In this document: piece after piece, positions 1 through 8,645 of the stretch
How positions within the stretch are numbered: position 1 is the first letter of the stretch
Layout of the letters: each line of letters opens with the position of its first letter
Assembly (NCBI GenBank): GCA_964440935.1
Contig: CAYTTY010000028.1
Span: forward strand, 1-51,344
Length of the DNA: 51,344 nucleotides
Direction: 5' to 3'
Source of the DNA: WJJR01 sp964440935
Lineage (GTDB): Bacteria > Zixibacteria > MSB-5A5 > WJJR01
Made by a program: the position numbers and the translations under genes
Notes under the pieces: model-generated
Database searches by the model: none
Told to the model about the DNA's origin: nothing
Seen by the model: the letters and a program-made list of their open reading frames with translations, nothing else

Positions 1-94
1 CCGGGTGGTGTGGGAGGGGTCCTCAGAAATCATTCTGAGGCCCCTATCCCGATTCAGCCGTGTCGCGGCGAGACAACGTAGCACCGGGCTGACC
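1..94. repeat. Truncated intergenic repeat with hairpin (family M4)
   Basis: No gene is visible here. An imperfect hairpin lies at 15-45 (AGGGG-T-CCTCAGAA pairing with TTCTGAGGCCCCT, one bulged T). The following stretch, with ACAACGTAGCACCGGGC, resembles in reverse orientation the repeat at 49834-49995, which carries GCCCGGTGCTACGTTGTGTC. The resemblance stops where a family M2 element begins at about 95, as if that element had inserted here. A terminator for a gene left of the window is an alternative for the hairpin, but no T-run follows it. Confidence 0.4.
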
Positions 95-190
95 GGTGTG
101 TTGGAAAACCCATACCTACGCGAGGTTGCGATTGTTTCATTCGGTTACATCGTGTGGTCTGGAATCAACATAGGTCTTTTTCAACACACC
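95..190. repeat. Short inverted-repeat element, family M2 copy a
   Basis: The ends are near-perfect inverted repeats: GGTGTGTTGGAAAA at 95-108 and TTTTTCAACACACC at 177-190, differing at one of 14 bases. The right end is part of a perfect 22-base palindrome at 183-204. The interior resembles the right part of copy b near 23470-23545. There is no coding capacity, so it looks like a small non-autonomous mobile element. Confidence 0.5.
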
Positions 191-255
191 CCTTGGGGTG
201 TGTTAAGGAAGCGGTAGAAGCCACCATAGTAATAATGTATCGACAACACGATTTT

Positions 256-355
256 TCGTAGGGGCGTACTGCGTACGCCCTGTCACCGTTACGGTTGCGT
301 GTAGGGGGGCGTATGCACTTCGGCTTCGCTCAGTGTAAACAATACGCCCCTACGA
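256..355. repeat. Inverted-repeat element, family M3 copy
   Basis: The ends TCGTAGGGGCGTA (256-268) and TACGCCCCTACGA (343-355) are perfect inverted repeats of 13 bases. Related sequences with the same GTAGGGGCGTA/TACGCCCCTAC words lie at 23591-23664 and 34239-34353. A lone M2-type end (TTTTTCAACACGC) follows at 381. No gene is present between 1 and 456. Confidence 0.5.
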
Positions 356-456
356 ATACATGTCATCTTGATAACACGCGTTTTTCAACACGCTTCGAGG
401 CCCGTGGTCTCCGTTTCTCTGCTCTCATGTGTCCCGCAACGCCAACTGCCGATGTC

Positions 457-1296
457 TTACGGGCACACCGGTTCCGGCCCGTTGAAGAACAAGTACTGGA
501 TCAGAAGATTCAGGTCGACCGCATTTGGCTCGTTGTCGCAGTCAAGATCGAAGTTGAGTGCATCGCAATCGGGGCAGGTGTTGAAGAACAGGCACTGAAT
601 CATGATCTGCAAATCGGCCGCATCGGGAGATCCGGAGTAGTCGAAGTCACCCGTCACCAGCGGGAGCACGGTGATGTTGACGTCGCCCAACGTGAACGAT
701 TCGATGGTATTGCCATCGGGGTCACTGAAGTTCGTCCCCACCAATTGGCCAACGATGTTGACCTCGTCGCCGCCGAACGGATCGGGATGACAGAGGATGT
801 CAACGGTAACGCTAAACAGACGCTCGTGCTGAGTGAATGGCGGAATGACACCGTTGCGCTGGGCGGTCCAGTCGGCGATTCCGACGAGACGAAGGTTCGT
901 CTCCGTGCCAACGGTTGAGGCCCGAACGTAGTCCCAGTTTTCACACAAGCCGCCCTCGATCTTTAATGGTACCGCGGCGATTGTGTCGATCGTTGTGTCG
1001 GCGGCGGTGCACTCGGGTGGGTTAAGGCAGACAATCAGTGTATCGACAGTTGAGTCGGTTGGAAAGCGCGCGACGTTCGGACGGTCCATCCCGTACGCAA
1101 TTTGGAATCCGGCGACCGTGTCGACATCGGTCGAAATATAGACCGGAAGTTCGATGCGCTGGCCGGGATAGCCAGCGGTGTCGGAGATCGAGATCGTCAG
1201 CGGGGCGGCGGTGGTGTGTGTGGCCAACGGCGCCCAAGCGAAACAGATCAGAATCAGTGTCAGCGCCAGTACGCGACCGGTGGTTCGCGTTGTCAT
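457..1296 (-). CDS. Secreted protein with dockerin-like C-terminus
   Basis: The 279-residue product begins with a signal peptide (about residues 1-31, ending near TTAA), so it is exported. The middle part resembles the beta-sandwich (cohesin-like) modules usually paired with dockerins: it opens with ISDTAGYPGQRIELPVYIS and speaks of a hydrophobic beta-rich fold. The last 65 residues carry two calcium-loop repeats, DFDYSGSPDAADL and DLDCDNEPNAVDL, each followed by a LIQ-type helix and LFFN, as in type I dockerin repeats. The ATG at 1296 has an ideal AGGAGG six bases upstream. The start codon is therefore secure. The partner or substrate is unknown; such proteins abound in FCB candidate phyla. 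The stop lies beside the M2/M3 repeats and no clear terminator is seen. Confidence 0.8.
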   Translation of the reverse strand: MTTRTTGRVLALTLILICFAWAPLATHTTAAPLTISISDTAGYPGQRIELPVYISTDVDTVAGFQIAYGMDRPNVARFPTDSTVDTLIVCLNPPECTAADTTIDTIAAVPLKIEGGLCENWDYVRASTVGTETNLRLVGIADWTAQRNGVIPPFTQHERLFSVTVDILCHPDPFGGDEVNIVGQLVGTNFSDPDGNTIESFTLGDVNITVLPLVTGDFDYSGSPDAADLQIMIQCLFFNTCPDCDALNFDLDCDNEPNAVDLNLLIQYLFFNGPEPVCP

Positions 1297-1953
1297 CAGT
1301 ACCTCCTGGCTACAGGTGGTGAGGGTTCAGAGGTCGCCGGCAGACACCTTGGCGGGGCAGACACATAAGCTGGCGGTGTAGGCCGAGGGACTCTGAGATC
1401 GTTATGATTCACACCGTCCGGCTGGCGGGTACCCGAACAATCAATGTGTAATGTACGCAATTGGCAGAAACTGTCAATCAGCCCAATCGGGGGAATTTCC
1501 CGGCCTCTTGGTATCTCCAAGATCGTAAGGATGTTACCGGGAGGACGGGTCTTGTCCAAAAGGCGTCTCAGACACTCCGGCATTGCCAAATTGGCTTGAC
1601 TTGACCCCCGTAGCCCCTTATGGAAATCCGGTCGTGTCGATTCGGGTTTAGCGAATGATACGAAAGGGCTTACGACGATGAGATACAGTGCCGAAGCAGC
1701 CATGCCGACACCGCTGAGGGGCTGGTATCGGCGGGTTTGAACAGCCTGAAAATCGGCACTGACAAACAGTGGTTGATAGGGGACAGAGTTGATCGGAATT
1801 TCACAAACAAAGTCTGTTACCCCGCGTCACCCTTTCGATGTCGACGCCGTTCGGGTGTTCGACAGCGGCCTTGTGATGAGGCATTAACCGAGGGAGGCGA
1901 CGGTGCGCAGGGCGCCGCTGCCGACTGAGACGTAATAAGGAGAGGTTAGTACC
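1297..1953. other. Intergenic region between divergent genes
   Basis: This 657-base gap separates the leftward dockerin gene from the rightward ferredoxin/nuo operon. Open frames inside it have no recognisable product and atypical composition. It must hold promoters for both directions. The best sigma-70-like candidate for the rightward operon is TTGACT (1596-1601) with TATGGA (1619-1624), spacing 17, which is weak. A short palindromic GGGGGAATTTCCCGG occurs at about 1494-1508. Confidence 0.4.
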
Positions 1954-2214
1954 ATGACGTATGTCATCTGTGAACCGTGCATCGGAACCAAAGACACCGC
2001 GTGCGTCGACGCATGCCCGGTCGATTGTATCCATCCGACCAAGGACGAGCCGGAATTCGAACAAGCGGAATTGCTGTACATTGATCCGGCTGAATGCATT
2101 GATTGTGGAGCGTGTGTTCCGGCCTGTCCGGTCGAGGCCATCTTTGAGGAGAGCGAAGTCCCCGAGAAGTGGGCCGAATATACAGCGAAGAACGCCGAGT
2201 ACTTCCAGGCGTAA
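1954..2214 (+). CDS. 7Fe (3Fe-4S/4Fe-4S) ferredoxin
   Basis: An 86-residue soluble ferredoxin. Residues 9, 17 and 21 form the C-x7-C-x3-CP pattern of a 3Fe-4S site, with C25 completing the other cluster. CIDCGACVPACP near residues 47-58 supplies the 4Fe-4S site. The sequence is very close to the classic seven-iron ferredoxins of thermophiles and actinobacteria (EPCIGTKD, CPVDCIHP, VEAIF, VPEKW). An extra Cys at residue 6 is not needed for either cluster. AAGGAGAG lies about 11 bases before the ATG. It sits about 95 bases upstream of nuoA in the same direction, so it may deliver electrons to or from the complex; no direct evidence shows this. Confidence 0.9.
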   Translation: MTYVICEPCIGTKDTACVDACPVDCIHPTKDEPEFEQAELLYIDPAECIDCGACVPACPVEAIFEESEVPEKWAEYTAKNAEYFQA

Positions 2215-2308
2215 ACGCGCCTGGACGGCGCGCAAAGGACGCGACACGTTGCGGCGTGCGAGCCGTGCGCCGTTGAGGTGATCGTCGTCTTTTCAGGAGG
2301 AGTGCAGG

Positions 2309-2662
2309 ATTAGCGATTATTTGCCATTACTCGTTGTCGTGGTGTTCGTCGGCCTGATTGTCGCCGTGATGTGGTTTTTGGGCGCATGGCTGGGGCCGAA
2401 AAAGAAAACGCCAGTCAAAATGGAGCCGTTCGAATGCGGGGTGCAGCCGTTTGATACTCCCGGCGACCGGTTTGGGGTGAAATTCTATCTGATCGCCATC
2501 CTGTTCGTGATTTTCGATATCGATTTGGCTTTCCTGTTTCCGTGGGCAGTCGTGTTTAAGGAGATCGGTGTTCTGGCATTCGTCTCGATGATGGTATTTA
2601 TCGGGATCCTGGCCGTGGCGCTGTGGTATGTATGGAGGAAAGGAGCGCTCGAATGGGAGTAG
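2309..2662 (+). CDS. nuoA: NADH-quinone oxidoreductase subunit A (ATT start proposed)
   Basis: A membrane subunit of complex I with three transmembrane helices. The hallmark segment KMEPFECGVQPFDTPGDRF, the loop bearing the conserved Cys, is intact, followed by FYLIAILFVIFDIDLAFLFPWA. The only ATG/GTG/TTG start in frame is TTG at 2321, which is 20 bases from the AGGAGG at 2295-2300. Four codons earlier an ATT at 2309 lies 8 bases from that site and would give ISDYLP, matching the usual NuoA N-terminus (MSDYLP-like). I therefore propose an ATT start. The 3' end overlaps nuoB by 10 bases. Confidence 0.88.
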   Translation: MSDYLPLLVVVVFVGLIVAVMWFLGAWLGPKKKTPVKMEPFECGVQPFDTPGDRFGVKFYLIAILFVIFDIDLAFLFPWAVVFKEIGVLAFVSMMVFIGILAVALWYVWRKGALEWE

Positions 2663-3168
2663 ACAGCCAGGGACCGGGATTTCTCACGTCACGATTGTCT
2701 GACGGGATTGCATGGGCACGGAAGTGGTCGTTGTTTCCGTACCCGTTTGTGACCGCCTGCTGCGGCATGGAATACATGTCGGTGGCATCGGCGCATTATG
2801 ATTTGGATCGCTTTGGCGCCGCGTGGCCGCGTTTTACACCGCGCCAGGCGGATATGCTGCTGGTGGTCGGAACGATTTCGCACAAAATGGCGCCGGTGCT
2901 GAAGCGTGTGTACGATCAGATGTGCGAGCCGAAGTGGGTCGTTGCATTTGGCGTGTGCACGTGCACGGGCGGATTTTACGACAACTACGCAACGGTGCAG
3001 GGGATTGACCGCGTCATTCCCGTTGATCTGTACGTTCCGGGATGTCCGCCGCGTCCGGAGACAGTGCTCGACGGCCTGATGAAGCTGCAGCAGCGGATCA
3101 CCGAATCGCATCATACGTTGCGTGAAGACGTGCGCAAGCCGGTTGTGGGAGGAATTAACACCACATGA
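2653..3168 (+). CDS. nuoB: NADH-quinone oxidoreductase subunit B, first copy
   Basis: A 171-residue subunit that binds cluster N2, the last iron-sulfur centre before quinone. Ligands are visible: the tandem Cys 36-37 (ACCGMEY), Cys 102 (GVCTCTGG) and Cys 131 (GCPPRPE). An additional Cys at 104 replaces the usual Ser/Ala. The chosen ATG at 2653 has AAAGGAG 7 bases upstream; an upstream in-frame start at 2623 lies inside nuoA and has no such site. The gene overlaps the end of nuoA and its stop overlaps nuoC (ATGA). It is clearly diverged from the second NuoB at 10402. Confidence 0.95.
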   Translation: MGVDSQGPGFLTSRLSDGIAWARKWSLFPYPFVTACCGMEYMSVASAHYDLDRFGAAWPRFTPRQADMLLVVGTISHKMAPVLKRVYDQMCEPKWVVAFGVCTCTGGFYDNYATVQGIDRVIPVDLYVPGCPPRPETVLDGLMKLQQRITESHHTLREDVRKPVVGGINTT

Positions 3169-3710
3169 CCGAGCCAACCACCACCCTCGATGACAACCCC
3201 GTCATTGCCAGGCTCCGTGAGGCGTTCGGCGAGGCGATCATCGCAACGCATGCCCATCGCGGCGACGTTACCGCCGTCATTACGCCCGACCGCTACAAAG
3301 ACGCGATCCGGCTGCTGAAGACCGATGCCGAATTGGCGTTCGATTTTCTCACCGATCTCACTGCGGTTGACCGTTTGAAGCTGAAGAAAAAGCCGCGATT
3401 TGAAGTGGTGGTGCATCTGTATTCACGCAAGAACAACAGCCGGTTTCGTGTGAAGACACGTCCGGCGAACGACCGCCAGCCCGAAGTCGATTCGATTGTC
3501 GATATCATCGCCGGGGCCAACTGGCCAGAGCGCGAAGTCTTCGACATGTTCGGCATTCGGTTTACCGGACATCCCAACTTGAAACGCATTTTGATGTACG
3601 AGGAATTCGTCGGGCATCCCTTGCGCAAAGACTACCCGGTTGACAAGCGCCAGCCCTTGGTGCCGATGCGCGAGATTCCCGAGGATCGTCCCAACATCTA
3701 TTCATTTTGA
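3165..3710 (+). CDS. nuoC: NADH-quinone oxidoreductase subunit C, first copy
   Basis: The 30-kDa-type subunit of the complex I connecting module, 181 residues and not fused to NuoD. The family signature EREVFDMFGIRFTGHP is followed by LKRIL and the C-terminal HPLRKDYPV. It starts with an ATGA overlap on nuoB, so translation is probably coupled. The N-terminal acidic stretch is short. The second copy at 11007 has the same signature with EREAYDMMGI. Confidence 0.95.
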   Translation: MTEPTTTLDDNPVIARLREAFGEAIIATHAHRGDVTAVITPDRYKDAIRLLKTDAELAFDFLTDLTAVDRLKLKKKPRFEVVVHLYSRKNNSRFRVKTRPANDRQPEVDSIVDIIAGANWPEREVFDMFGIRFTGHPNLKRILMYEEFVGHPLRKDYPVDKRQPLVPMREIPEDRPNIYSF

Positions 3711-3728
3711 TCTGAAGCGACAACGCCT

Positions 3729-5123
3729 GTGACCACGACTCCCACCCAGCCCGAACCGATGCCCGCGTCGATCGACACCGAAACGACGCAGACCGAATCG
3801 GGCACCACCCGCAAGGCAATGCTGCTCAACGTCGGGCCGTCGCATCCGGCGATGCACGGTGTCATTCGCATCATTACTGAACTGGATGGCGAGACGGTCA
3901 TCGATTCCGACGTTGAGATCGGGTATTTGCACCGGGCGTTCGAAAAAGAGTCGGAGGTGGTGTCGTGGAACAACGTGTTCCCCTATACGGACCGTTTGAA
4001 CTACGTCTCGCCGTTGATGAACAACGTCTGCTACGCGATGGGTGTCGAGAAACTGCTCGACGTACACCCGACCGAGCGGTGCGACTACATTCGCGTGATT
4101 ATCTCCGAGGTGTCGCGTTTGACCGATCACATGACGTGCATCGGCGCCAGCGCGATGGAACTCGGCGCGATGACGGTGTTCATCTATTATATGAAAGCAC
4201 GCGAGTACCTGTATGAACTCGTTGAGGAGTTGACCGGTGCGCGCTTGACCGTGTCGTACGTGCGGGTCGGTGGAGTAAAGGCCGATCTGCCCGAGGGCTG
4301 GCTCGAGCGTTTGGACAAAGCGCTCGACAAGACCGCCAAGGTCATTGACGAGAACGACCAACTGCTGACACGCAATCGCATCTTCTTCGACCGCATGAAG
4401 GATGTTGGGTTGCTCGACGCCGACACGGCATGGGCGCTCGGTTTTTCCGGACCGCTGATGCGGGCCGCCGGTGTCCCGCGCGATGTGCGCAAGGATGAGC
4501 CGTACCTCGTCTACGACCGTTTTGATTTCGATGTGCCAGTCGGCGCGGTCGGCGACAATTACGACCGATACCTGGTGCGCATGGAAGAAATGCGCCAGTC
4601 GATCAGCATCATCAAGCAGGCGATGAAACAGATTCCCGGTGGGCCGGTACAGGTGGGATTAGACAGTCGTCCGTACACTGGTGCTCAGATGGTCGACGCG
4701 GCCAAGATGGGACTGACGTCCGATATGCTCGTGCGCAAGGTGCGGATTGACCCAACGCTTGAAGGAACGAATAAGCATCAGATTCGCTTTGTTAATGCGC
4801 CGTTCAAACAGGTCGTGTTGCCACCCAAGGAAGACACCTACGGCAACATCGAAGGTCTCATGAACCACTTCATGTTGATCATGGATGGTGAGGGGATCAA
4901 GGTACCGGAGGGTGAAGCGTATATCGCCAACGAGGTCGCCAACGGTGAGCTGGGATTCTATATCGTTTCCGACGGCACCGGCCACGCATATCGGGTGAGG
5001 GTGCGTCCGCCCTGCTTCTATCTCATGCAGGGGCTGACCGAAATGATCAACGGTGACATGCTGGCCGATATTGTACCGACCTTTGGTTCGATCAATATGA
5101 TTGCAGGAGAGCTGGACCGGTAG
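3729..5123 (+). CDS. nuoD: NADH-quinone oxidoreductase subunit D, first copy
   Basis: The 49-kDa-type subunit that forms the quinone pocket with NuoB. The 464-residue frame begins at GTG 3729; ATG at 3759 is an alternative start because the first 30 residues are low-complexity T/P/E. The conserved core begins NVGPSHPAMHGVIRI and includes GYLHRAFEK, FPYTDRLNY and YVRVGGV. The nickel-binding CxxC pairs of the related [NiFe] hydrogenase large subunits are absent, so this is a complex I subunit and not a hydrogenase. It differs from the second copy (12836) throughout, for example DHMTCIGASAMELGAMT versus SHLVALGTYGLDMGAFT. Confidence 0.93.
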   Translation: MTTTPTQPEPMPASIDTETTQTESGTTRKAMLLNVGPSHPAMHGVIRIITELDGETVIDSDVEIGYLHRAFEKESEVVSWNNVFPYTDRLNYVSPLMNNVCYAMGVEKLLDVHPTERCDYIRVIISEVSRLTDHMTCIGASAMELGAMTVFIYYMKAREYLYELVEELTGARLTVSYVRVGGVKADLPEGWLERLDKALDKTAKVIDENDQLLTRNRIFFDRMKDVGLLDADTAWALGFSGPLMRAAGVPRDVRKDEPYLVYDRFDFDVPVGAVGDNYDRYLVRMEEMRQSISIIKQAMKQIPGGPVQVGLDSRPYTGAQMVDAAKMGLTSDMLVRKVRIDPTLEGTNKHQIRFVNAPFKQVVLPPKEDTYGNIEGLMNHFMLIMDGEGIKVPEGEAYIANEVANGELGFYIVSDGTGHAYRVRVRPPCFYLMQGLTEMINGDMLADIVPTFGSINMIAGELDR

Positions 5124-5131
5124 ATTGTGAT

Positions 5132-5650
5132 ATGAGCGCACCGCAAGTCATCGATTACGAAATGGTCGACCATCCCGAACCGGTGGCGTGGTCTGACGAG
5201 GCAAGGCGTGAAGCCGAAGCGATCATCGCCCGGTATCCCGACAAGATGTCGGCGACCCTTCCGGTGCTCTGGCTGGCCGTCAAGGAGTTCGGCTGGATCT
5301 CGCCGCGGGTGGAGGGGATTGTCGGTGAGATCTTGGGCCGGCCGGTGAATCAGATTCATGAAGTGGTGACGTTTTACACGATGTATCCCCGCAAGCCGAT
5401 GGGGAAACACCACATTCAGATTTGCCGCAATATCTCCTGTTGGATTCACGGCGAGACGAACCTGGTGAATCACATCAAGGAACGACTGGGCATCGATGTC
5501 GGTGAAGTGACCAAGGATGGTCGATTCAGTTTGGAAGAAGTGGAATGCCTCGCGTTTTGCGAGTGTGCGCCCTGTTTGCGGATGGACAATCGCTACGAGG
5601 GCAACCTGACGAAAGAGAAGATCGATCAGTTGATTGATAACGCGGATTGA
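5132..5650 (+). CDS. nuoE: NADH-quinone oxidoreductase subunit E
   Basis: The 24-kDa-type, thioredoxin-fold 2Fe-2S subunit (cluster N1a) of the NADH-oxidising module, 172 residues. The N-terminal helical part (ARREAEAIIARYP, VLWLAVKEFGWIS) and QIHEVVTFYTMY are typical. Ligands are CRNISC (C-x4-C) and CLAFC (C-x3-C), with two further cysteines in CECAPC beyond the normal set. The stop codon overlaps the nuoF ATG by one base (TGATG). Confidence 0.94.
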   Translation: MSAPQVIDYEMVDHPEPVAWSDEARREAEAIIARYPDKMSATLPVLWLAVKEFGWISPRVEGIVGEILGRPVNQIHEVVTFYTMYPRKPMGKHHIQICRNISCWIHGETNLVNHIKERLGIDVGEVTKDGRFSLEEVECLAFCECAPCLRMDNRYEGNLTKEKIDQLIDNAD

Positions 5651-6975
5651 TGCAGAAACTCGTTTCCAAAAACGTCGGTGTCGAGAACTCGCACACCCTG
5701 GAGGTCGCCAAGAAGGCGGGCGCGTATACGCGTGCGGAGAAGGCCTTTGGCATGGAACCGCAGGATATTGTGCAGGAGGTCATCGCGTCGAACCTGCGCG
5801 GGTTGGGCGGTGCGGGATTTCCGGCGGGACGCAAATGGAGTTTTCTGCCCAAGGACTCGGACAAGCCAACTTATCTGGTGATCAATGCCGACGAAGGTGA
5901 GCCGGGCACGTGCAAAGACAAGTATGTGATGATTCACGATCCGCACCTGTTGATCGAAGGGATTATCATCACGTGCTACGCGATCGGTGCGCACAAGGCA
6001 TTCATCTACGTCCGCGGTGAATACGACCTGCCGATTGAGCGGATGGAACGCGCGATCGAGGACGCACGCTCGGCCGGTCTGATCGGCGAGCGTGTGATGG
6101 GGCGTGACTTCGCACTCGATATTGTCGTGCATCGCGGCGCCGGGGCTTACATCTGCGGCGAGGAAACCGCGCTGATTGAATCGCTCGAAGGCAAGAAGGG
6201 TTGGCCGCGCCTGAAACCGCCGTTTCCGGCTGTTGAAGGGTACCTGCGGTGCCCGACCATCATGAATAACGTAGAGACGCTGTCGTATGTCCCGTTCGTG
6301 ATCGAGATGGGCGGCAAGGCGTTCGCCGATCTGGGTACCGAACGCAACGGCGGCATGCGGATGTATTCGATTTCGGGATGTGTCAATAAGCCCGGCGTGT
6401 ACGAATTGCCTGTGGGGACGCCGTTGCGTGAGATGATCTACGAGCACGCCGGTGGCCTTCCCGAGGGGCGTCAACTGAAAGCCGTGATACCGGGCGGCTC
6501 ATCGTCCCCGATTCTGACCGCCGATGACATTGATGTGCCGATGGATTTCGATTCATTGGCGAAGATCGGATCGATGGCAGGGTCGGCCGGTGTGGTCGTG
6601 TTCGACGATTCGATTTCGATTCCGGAAGCGCTGCTGGTTATTTCACGCTTTTACGCACACGAATCATGCGGCCAGTGTACCCCGTGCCGTGAAGGCACCG
6701 CGTGGCTGGAGCATATTGTTAAGCGCATTCTCGATGGTGAAGGCCGGGCCAATGATCTGGATAACATGATTCGCATTTCGAGTAACATTATTGGCAACAC
6801 CATCTGCCCGTTGGGTGATGCAGCGGCCCTGCCGGTCATCAGTTACGTGACCAAGTTTCGCGCGGAGTTTGAAGAATGGATCAAGCGCGCGCAATCACCG
6901 TTCGACCGGCCGTTGCCCATCACGCACATTGGAGACCCGACGTATTCGCCGGGTGTCGGAGTGAAGGTTTCGTAA
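5650..6975 (+). CDS. nuoF: NADH-quinone oxidoreductase subunit F
   Basis: The 51-kDa flavin subunit, 441 residues, where NADH is oxidised. The glycine-rich FMN/NADH segment GLGGAGFPAGRKW is at about 51-63, NADEGEPGTCKD at 79-90 and GAGAYICGEETALIES at 163-178. Cluster N3 ligands are C340, C343, C346 (ESCGQCTPCREG) and C386 (NTICPLGD). I chose the ATG at 5650, which overlaps the nuoE stop, over the TTG one codon earlier. Its presence shows that this complex uses NADH, unlike the NuoEFG-less complexes common in some phyla. Confidence 0.96.
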   Translation: MQKLVSKNVGVENSHTLEVAKKAGAYTRAEKAFGMEPQDIVQEVIASNLRGLGGAGFPAGRKWSFLPKDSDKPTYLVINADEGEPGTCKDKYVMIHDPHLLIEGIIITCYAIGAHKAFIYVRGEYDLPIERMERAIEDARSAGLIGERVMGRDFALDIVVHRGAGAYICGEETALIESLEGKKGWPRLKPPFPAVEGYLRCPTIMNNVETLSYVPFVIEMGGKAFADLGTERNGGMRMYSISGCVNKPGVYELPVGTPLREMIYEHAGGLPEGRQLKAVIPGGSSSPILTADDIDVPMDFDSLAKIGSMAGSAGVVVFDDSISIPEALLVISRFYAHESCGQCTPCREGTAWLEHIVKRILDGEGRANDLDNMIRISSNIIGNTICPLGDAAALPVISYVTKFRAEFEEWIKRAQSPFDRPLPITHIGDPTYSPGVGVKVS

Positions 6976-6978
6976 GAT

Positions 6979-8640
6979 ATGCCTGTTGTGACGATCGACG
7001 ATCAGCAGATTGACGTCCCACAGGGGACAACGATCATTGAAGCGGCGGCCAAGCTGGGGATTTTCATTCCCCGCTATTGCTACCACCCGGGATTGCGCAT
7101 TGTCGGATCCTGCCGGATGTGCCTTGTCGAAGTCGAGAAAGCGCCGAAGCTGCTGATCGCCTGTTACACGTTTGTGCAGGATGGTATGGTCGTGCGGACG
7201 ACGACGGAGAAGGTCACGGTCGCGCGCCAGGCGATATTGGAATTTCTGCTGGCCAATCATCCGCTCGACTGTCCGGTGTGCGACCAGGCAGGCGAATGCA
7301 AGCTGCAGGAATTCTACATGGACTTCGGGCGTTACGACTCCACGATGCTGGAGAACAAGCACAAGAAGCACAAAGCGATCCCGGTCGGTCCGCATATCAT
7401 TCTCGATTCTGAGCGGTGCATTCTCTGTTCGCGGTGCACACGTTTTTGTGACGATATCACCAAGACCCATGAATTGGGCATTTTCGAACGCGGTGCGCAC
7501 TCGGAGTTGCTGCCGGTGAAGGGCGCCACGGTCGATAACCCGTATTCCGGCTGCCTGGCCGACATTTGTCCGGTGGGGGCGCTGACCGATCGCGATTTTC
7601 GTTTCAAGGTGCGTGTGTGGTATCTCGACAGCACCGAATCGATCTGTCATGGGTGTGCGCGCGGCTGTAACATTCGCATCGACACCAATCGCCGGCGCAC
7701 GCATCACAACGATGGCAAGCTGATCGCGCGGTACAAACCGCGGTTCAACGGCGAAGTGAACGGCCACTGGATGTGCGACACCGGTCGGTATTCGTACAAG
7801 ACGATCGAAGTGCCGGAGCGTGTGCTGCATCCCAGCGTGCGCATGAGTGGCGGCCAGGCTGAGCGCGCCGAGTGGTCGATGACGCTGTCGCAGATCGATG
7901 AGCAAGTCTCCCACGCCGTCGGACAGCACGGCATTGCCGCCACGGCGGTGATTGCCACTCCGACGTTGTCGAACGAAGAATTGTGGGCCGTGCGAAAGCT
8001 GTTCAGCGACGGTATGCGGGTTGAATCGATCGCGTTCCGCTGTCCGCCCGATCCCAACGGGGTTGAGGATGATCTGCTGCGCAAAGCCGATACCTTCCCG
8101 AATTCCTTCGGCGCCGAAAAGATACTGGGGCCGCCTGGCGGTGAAAAGGATGTCACCAAGGTTCTCGATGATGCCGCTGCGGGGAAATACAAAGCCGTCA
8201 TTGTGATCGGCGGCGGATTGGTTGAACGAGTCGGCGCCGACGTCTTGCGCGACAAGCTGCAAAAGGTCGAATTGGTGGTGGCGATTCAGACGCATCAATC
8301 ATCCATCACTGAATGCGCATCGGTCATCGCCCCGATGACGACCTACACGGAGACCGACGGGACCGTGTGCAATTTCGAAGGCCGCATCCAGCGGTATTGG
8401 ATGGCGATTCCGCCGGTGGCGCAGAGCCGTCCGCTGCTCGAGATTCTGGCCGACCTGGCACAACGTTGGGAACTGAAAGCGCCGCCACGCGACGCGGATG
8501 TGTGCTTTGAGGAATTGGGCCAGACCGTCGAGCACTTCGGCGGTTTGACATACGAGGATTTAGGAGAGACGGGACAGAATCCCAAAGACCGTCAACCCGT
8601 CGGAGAGGCGGCGCCGGACACGCCGGACGGCCTGGTGTAA
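6979..8640 (+). CDS. nuoG: NADH-quinone oxidoreductase subunit G (short form)
   Basis: The 75-kDa-type iron-sulfur subunit. Ligands for 2Fe-2S N1b are C34, C45, C48 and C62; the His-Cys motif of N5 is H94, C98, C101 and C107; C147-x2-C-x2-C-x3-C and C192/C197 hold N4. C223, C226, C230 and C266 form the extra 4Fe-4S site (N7-like) at the start of the molybdopterin-oxidoreductase-type domain. At 553 residues it is short: that C-terminal domain is reduced compared with the usual 700-900 residue bacterial proteins, though the end (SSITECASVIAP, TDGTVCNFEGRIQ) is conserved. The gene follows nuoF by 3 bases. Confidence 0.94.
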   Translation: MPVVTIDDQQIDVPQGTTIIEAAAKLGIFIPRYCYHPGLRIVGSCRMCLVEVEKAPKLLIACYTFVQDGMVVRTTTEKVTVARQAILEFLLANHPLDCPVCDQAGECKLQEFYMDFGRYDSTMLENKHKKHKAIPVGPHIILDSERCILCSRCTRFCDDITKTHELGIFERGAHSELLPVKGATVDNPYSGCLADICPVGALTDRDFRFKVRVWYLDSTESICHGCARGCNIRIDTNRRRTHHNDGKLIARYKPRFNGEVNGHWMCDTGRYSYKTIEVPERVLHPSVRMSGGQAERAEWSMTLSQIDEQVSHAVGQHGIAATAVIATPTLSNEELWAVRKLFSDGMRVESIAFRCPPDPNGVEDDLLRKADTFPNSFGAEKILGPPGGEKDVTKVLDDAAAGKYKAVIVIGGGLVERVGADVLRDKLQKVELVVAIQTHQSSITECASVIAPMTTYTETDGTVCNFEGRIQRYWMAIPPVAQSRPLLEILADLAQRWELKAPPRDADVCFEELGQTVEHFGGLTYEDLGETGQNPKDRQPVGEAAPDTPDGLV

Positions 8641-8645
8641 TTGCG

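Noticed and set aside
5..217. A 70-codon frame at the left edge
   Set aside because: It reads through repeat elements and palindromes only.
1296..1703. A 135-codon minus-strand frame upstream of the dockerin-like gene
   Set aside because: No domain, no ribosome binding site, and composition unlike coding sequence. It runs through the promoter region of the divergent genes.
3729..5123. Possibility that a NuoD copy is a [NiFe] hydrogenase large subunit
   Set aside because: Neither copy has the two CxxC pairs needed for nickel binding.
6895..8298. A 467-codon open frame on the minus strand opposite nuoG
   Set aside because: It is antisense to a gene with full cluster motifs, lacks any family feature and is rich in His/Arg, as expected for a shadow frame in GC-rich DNA.
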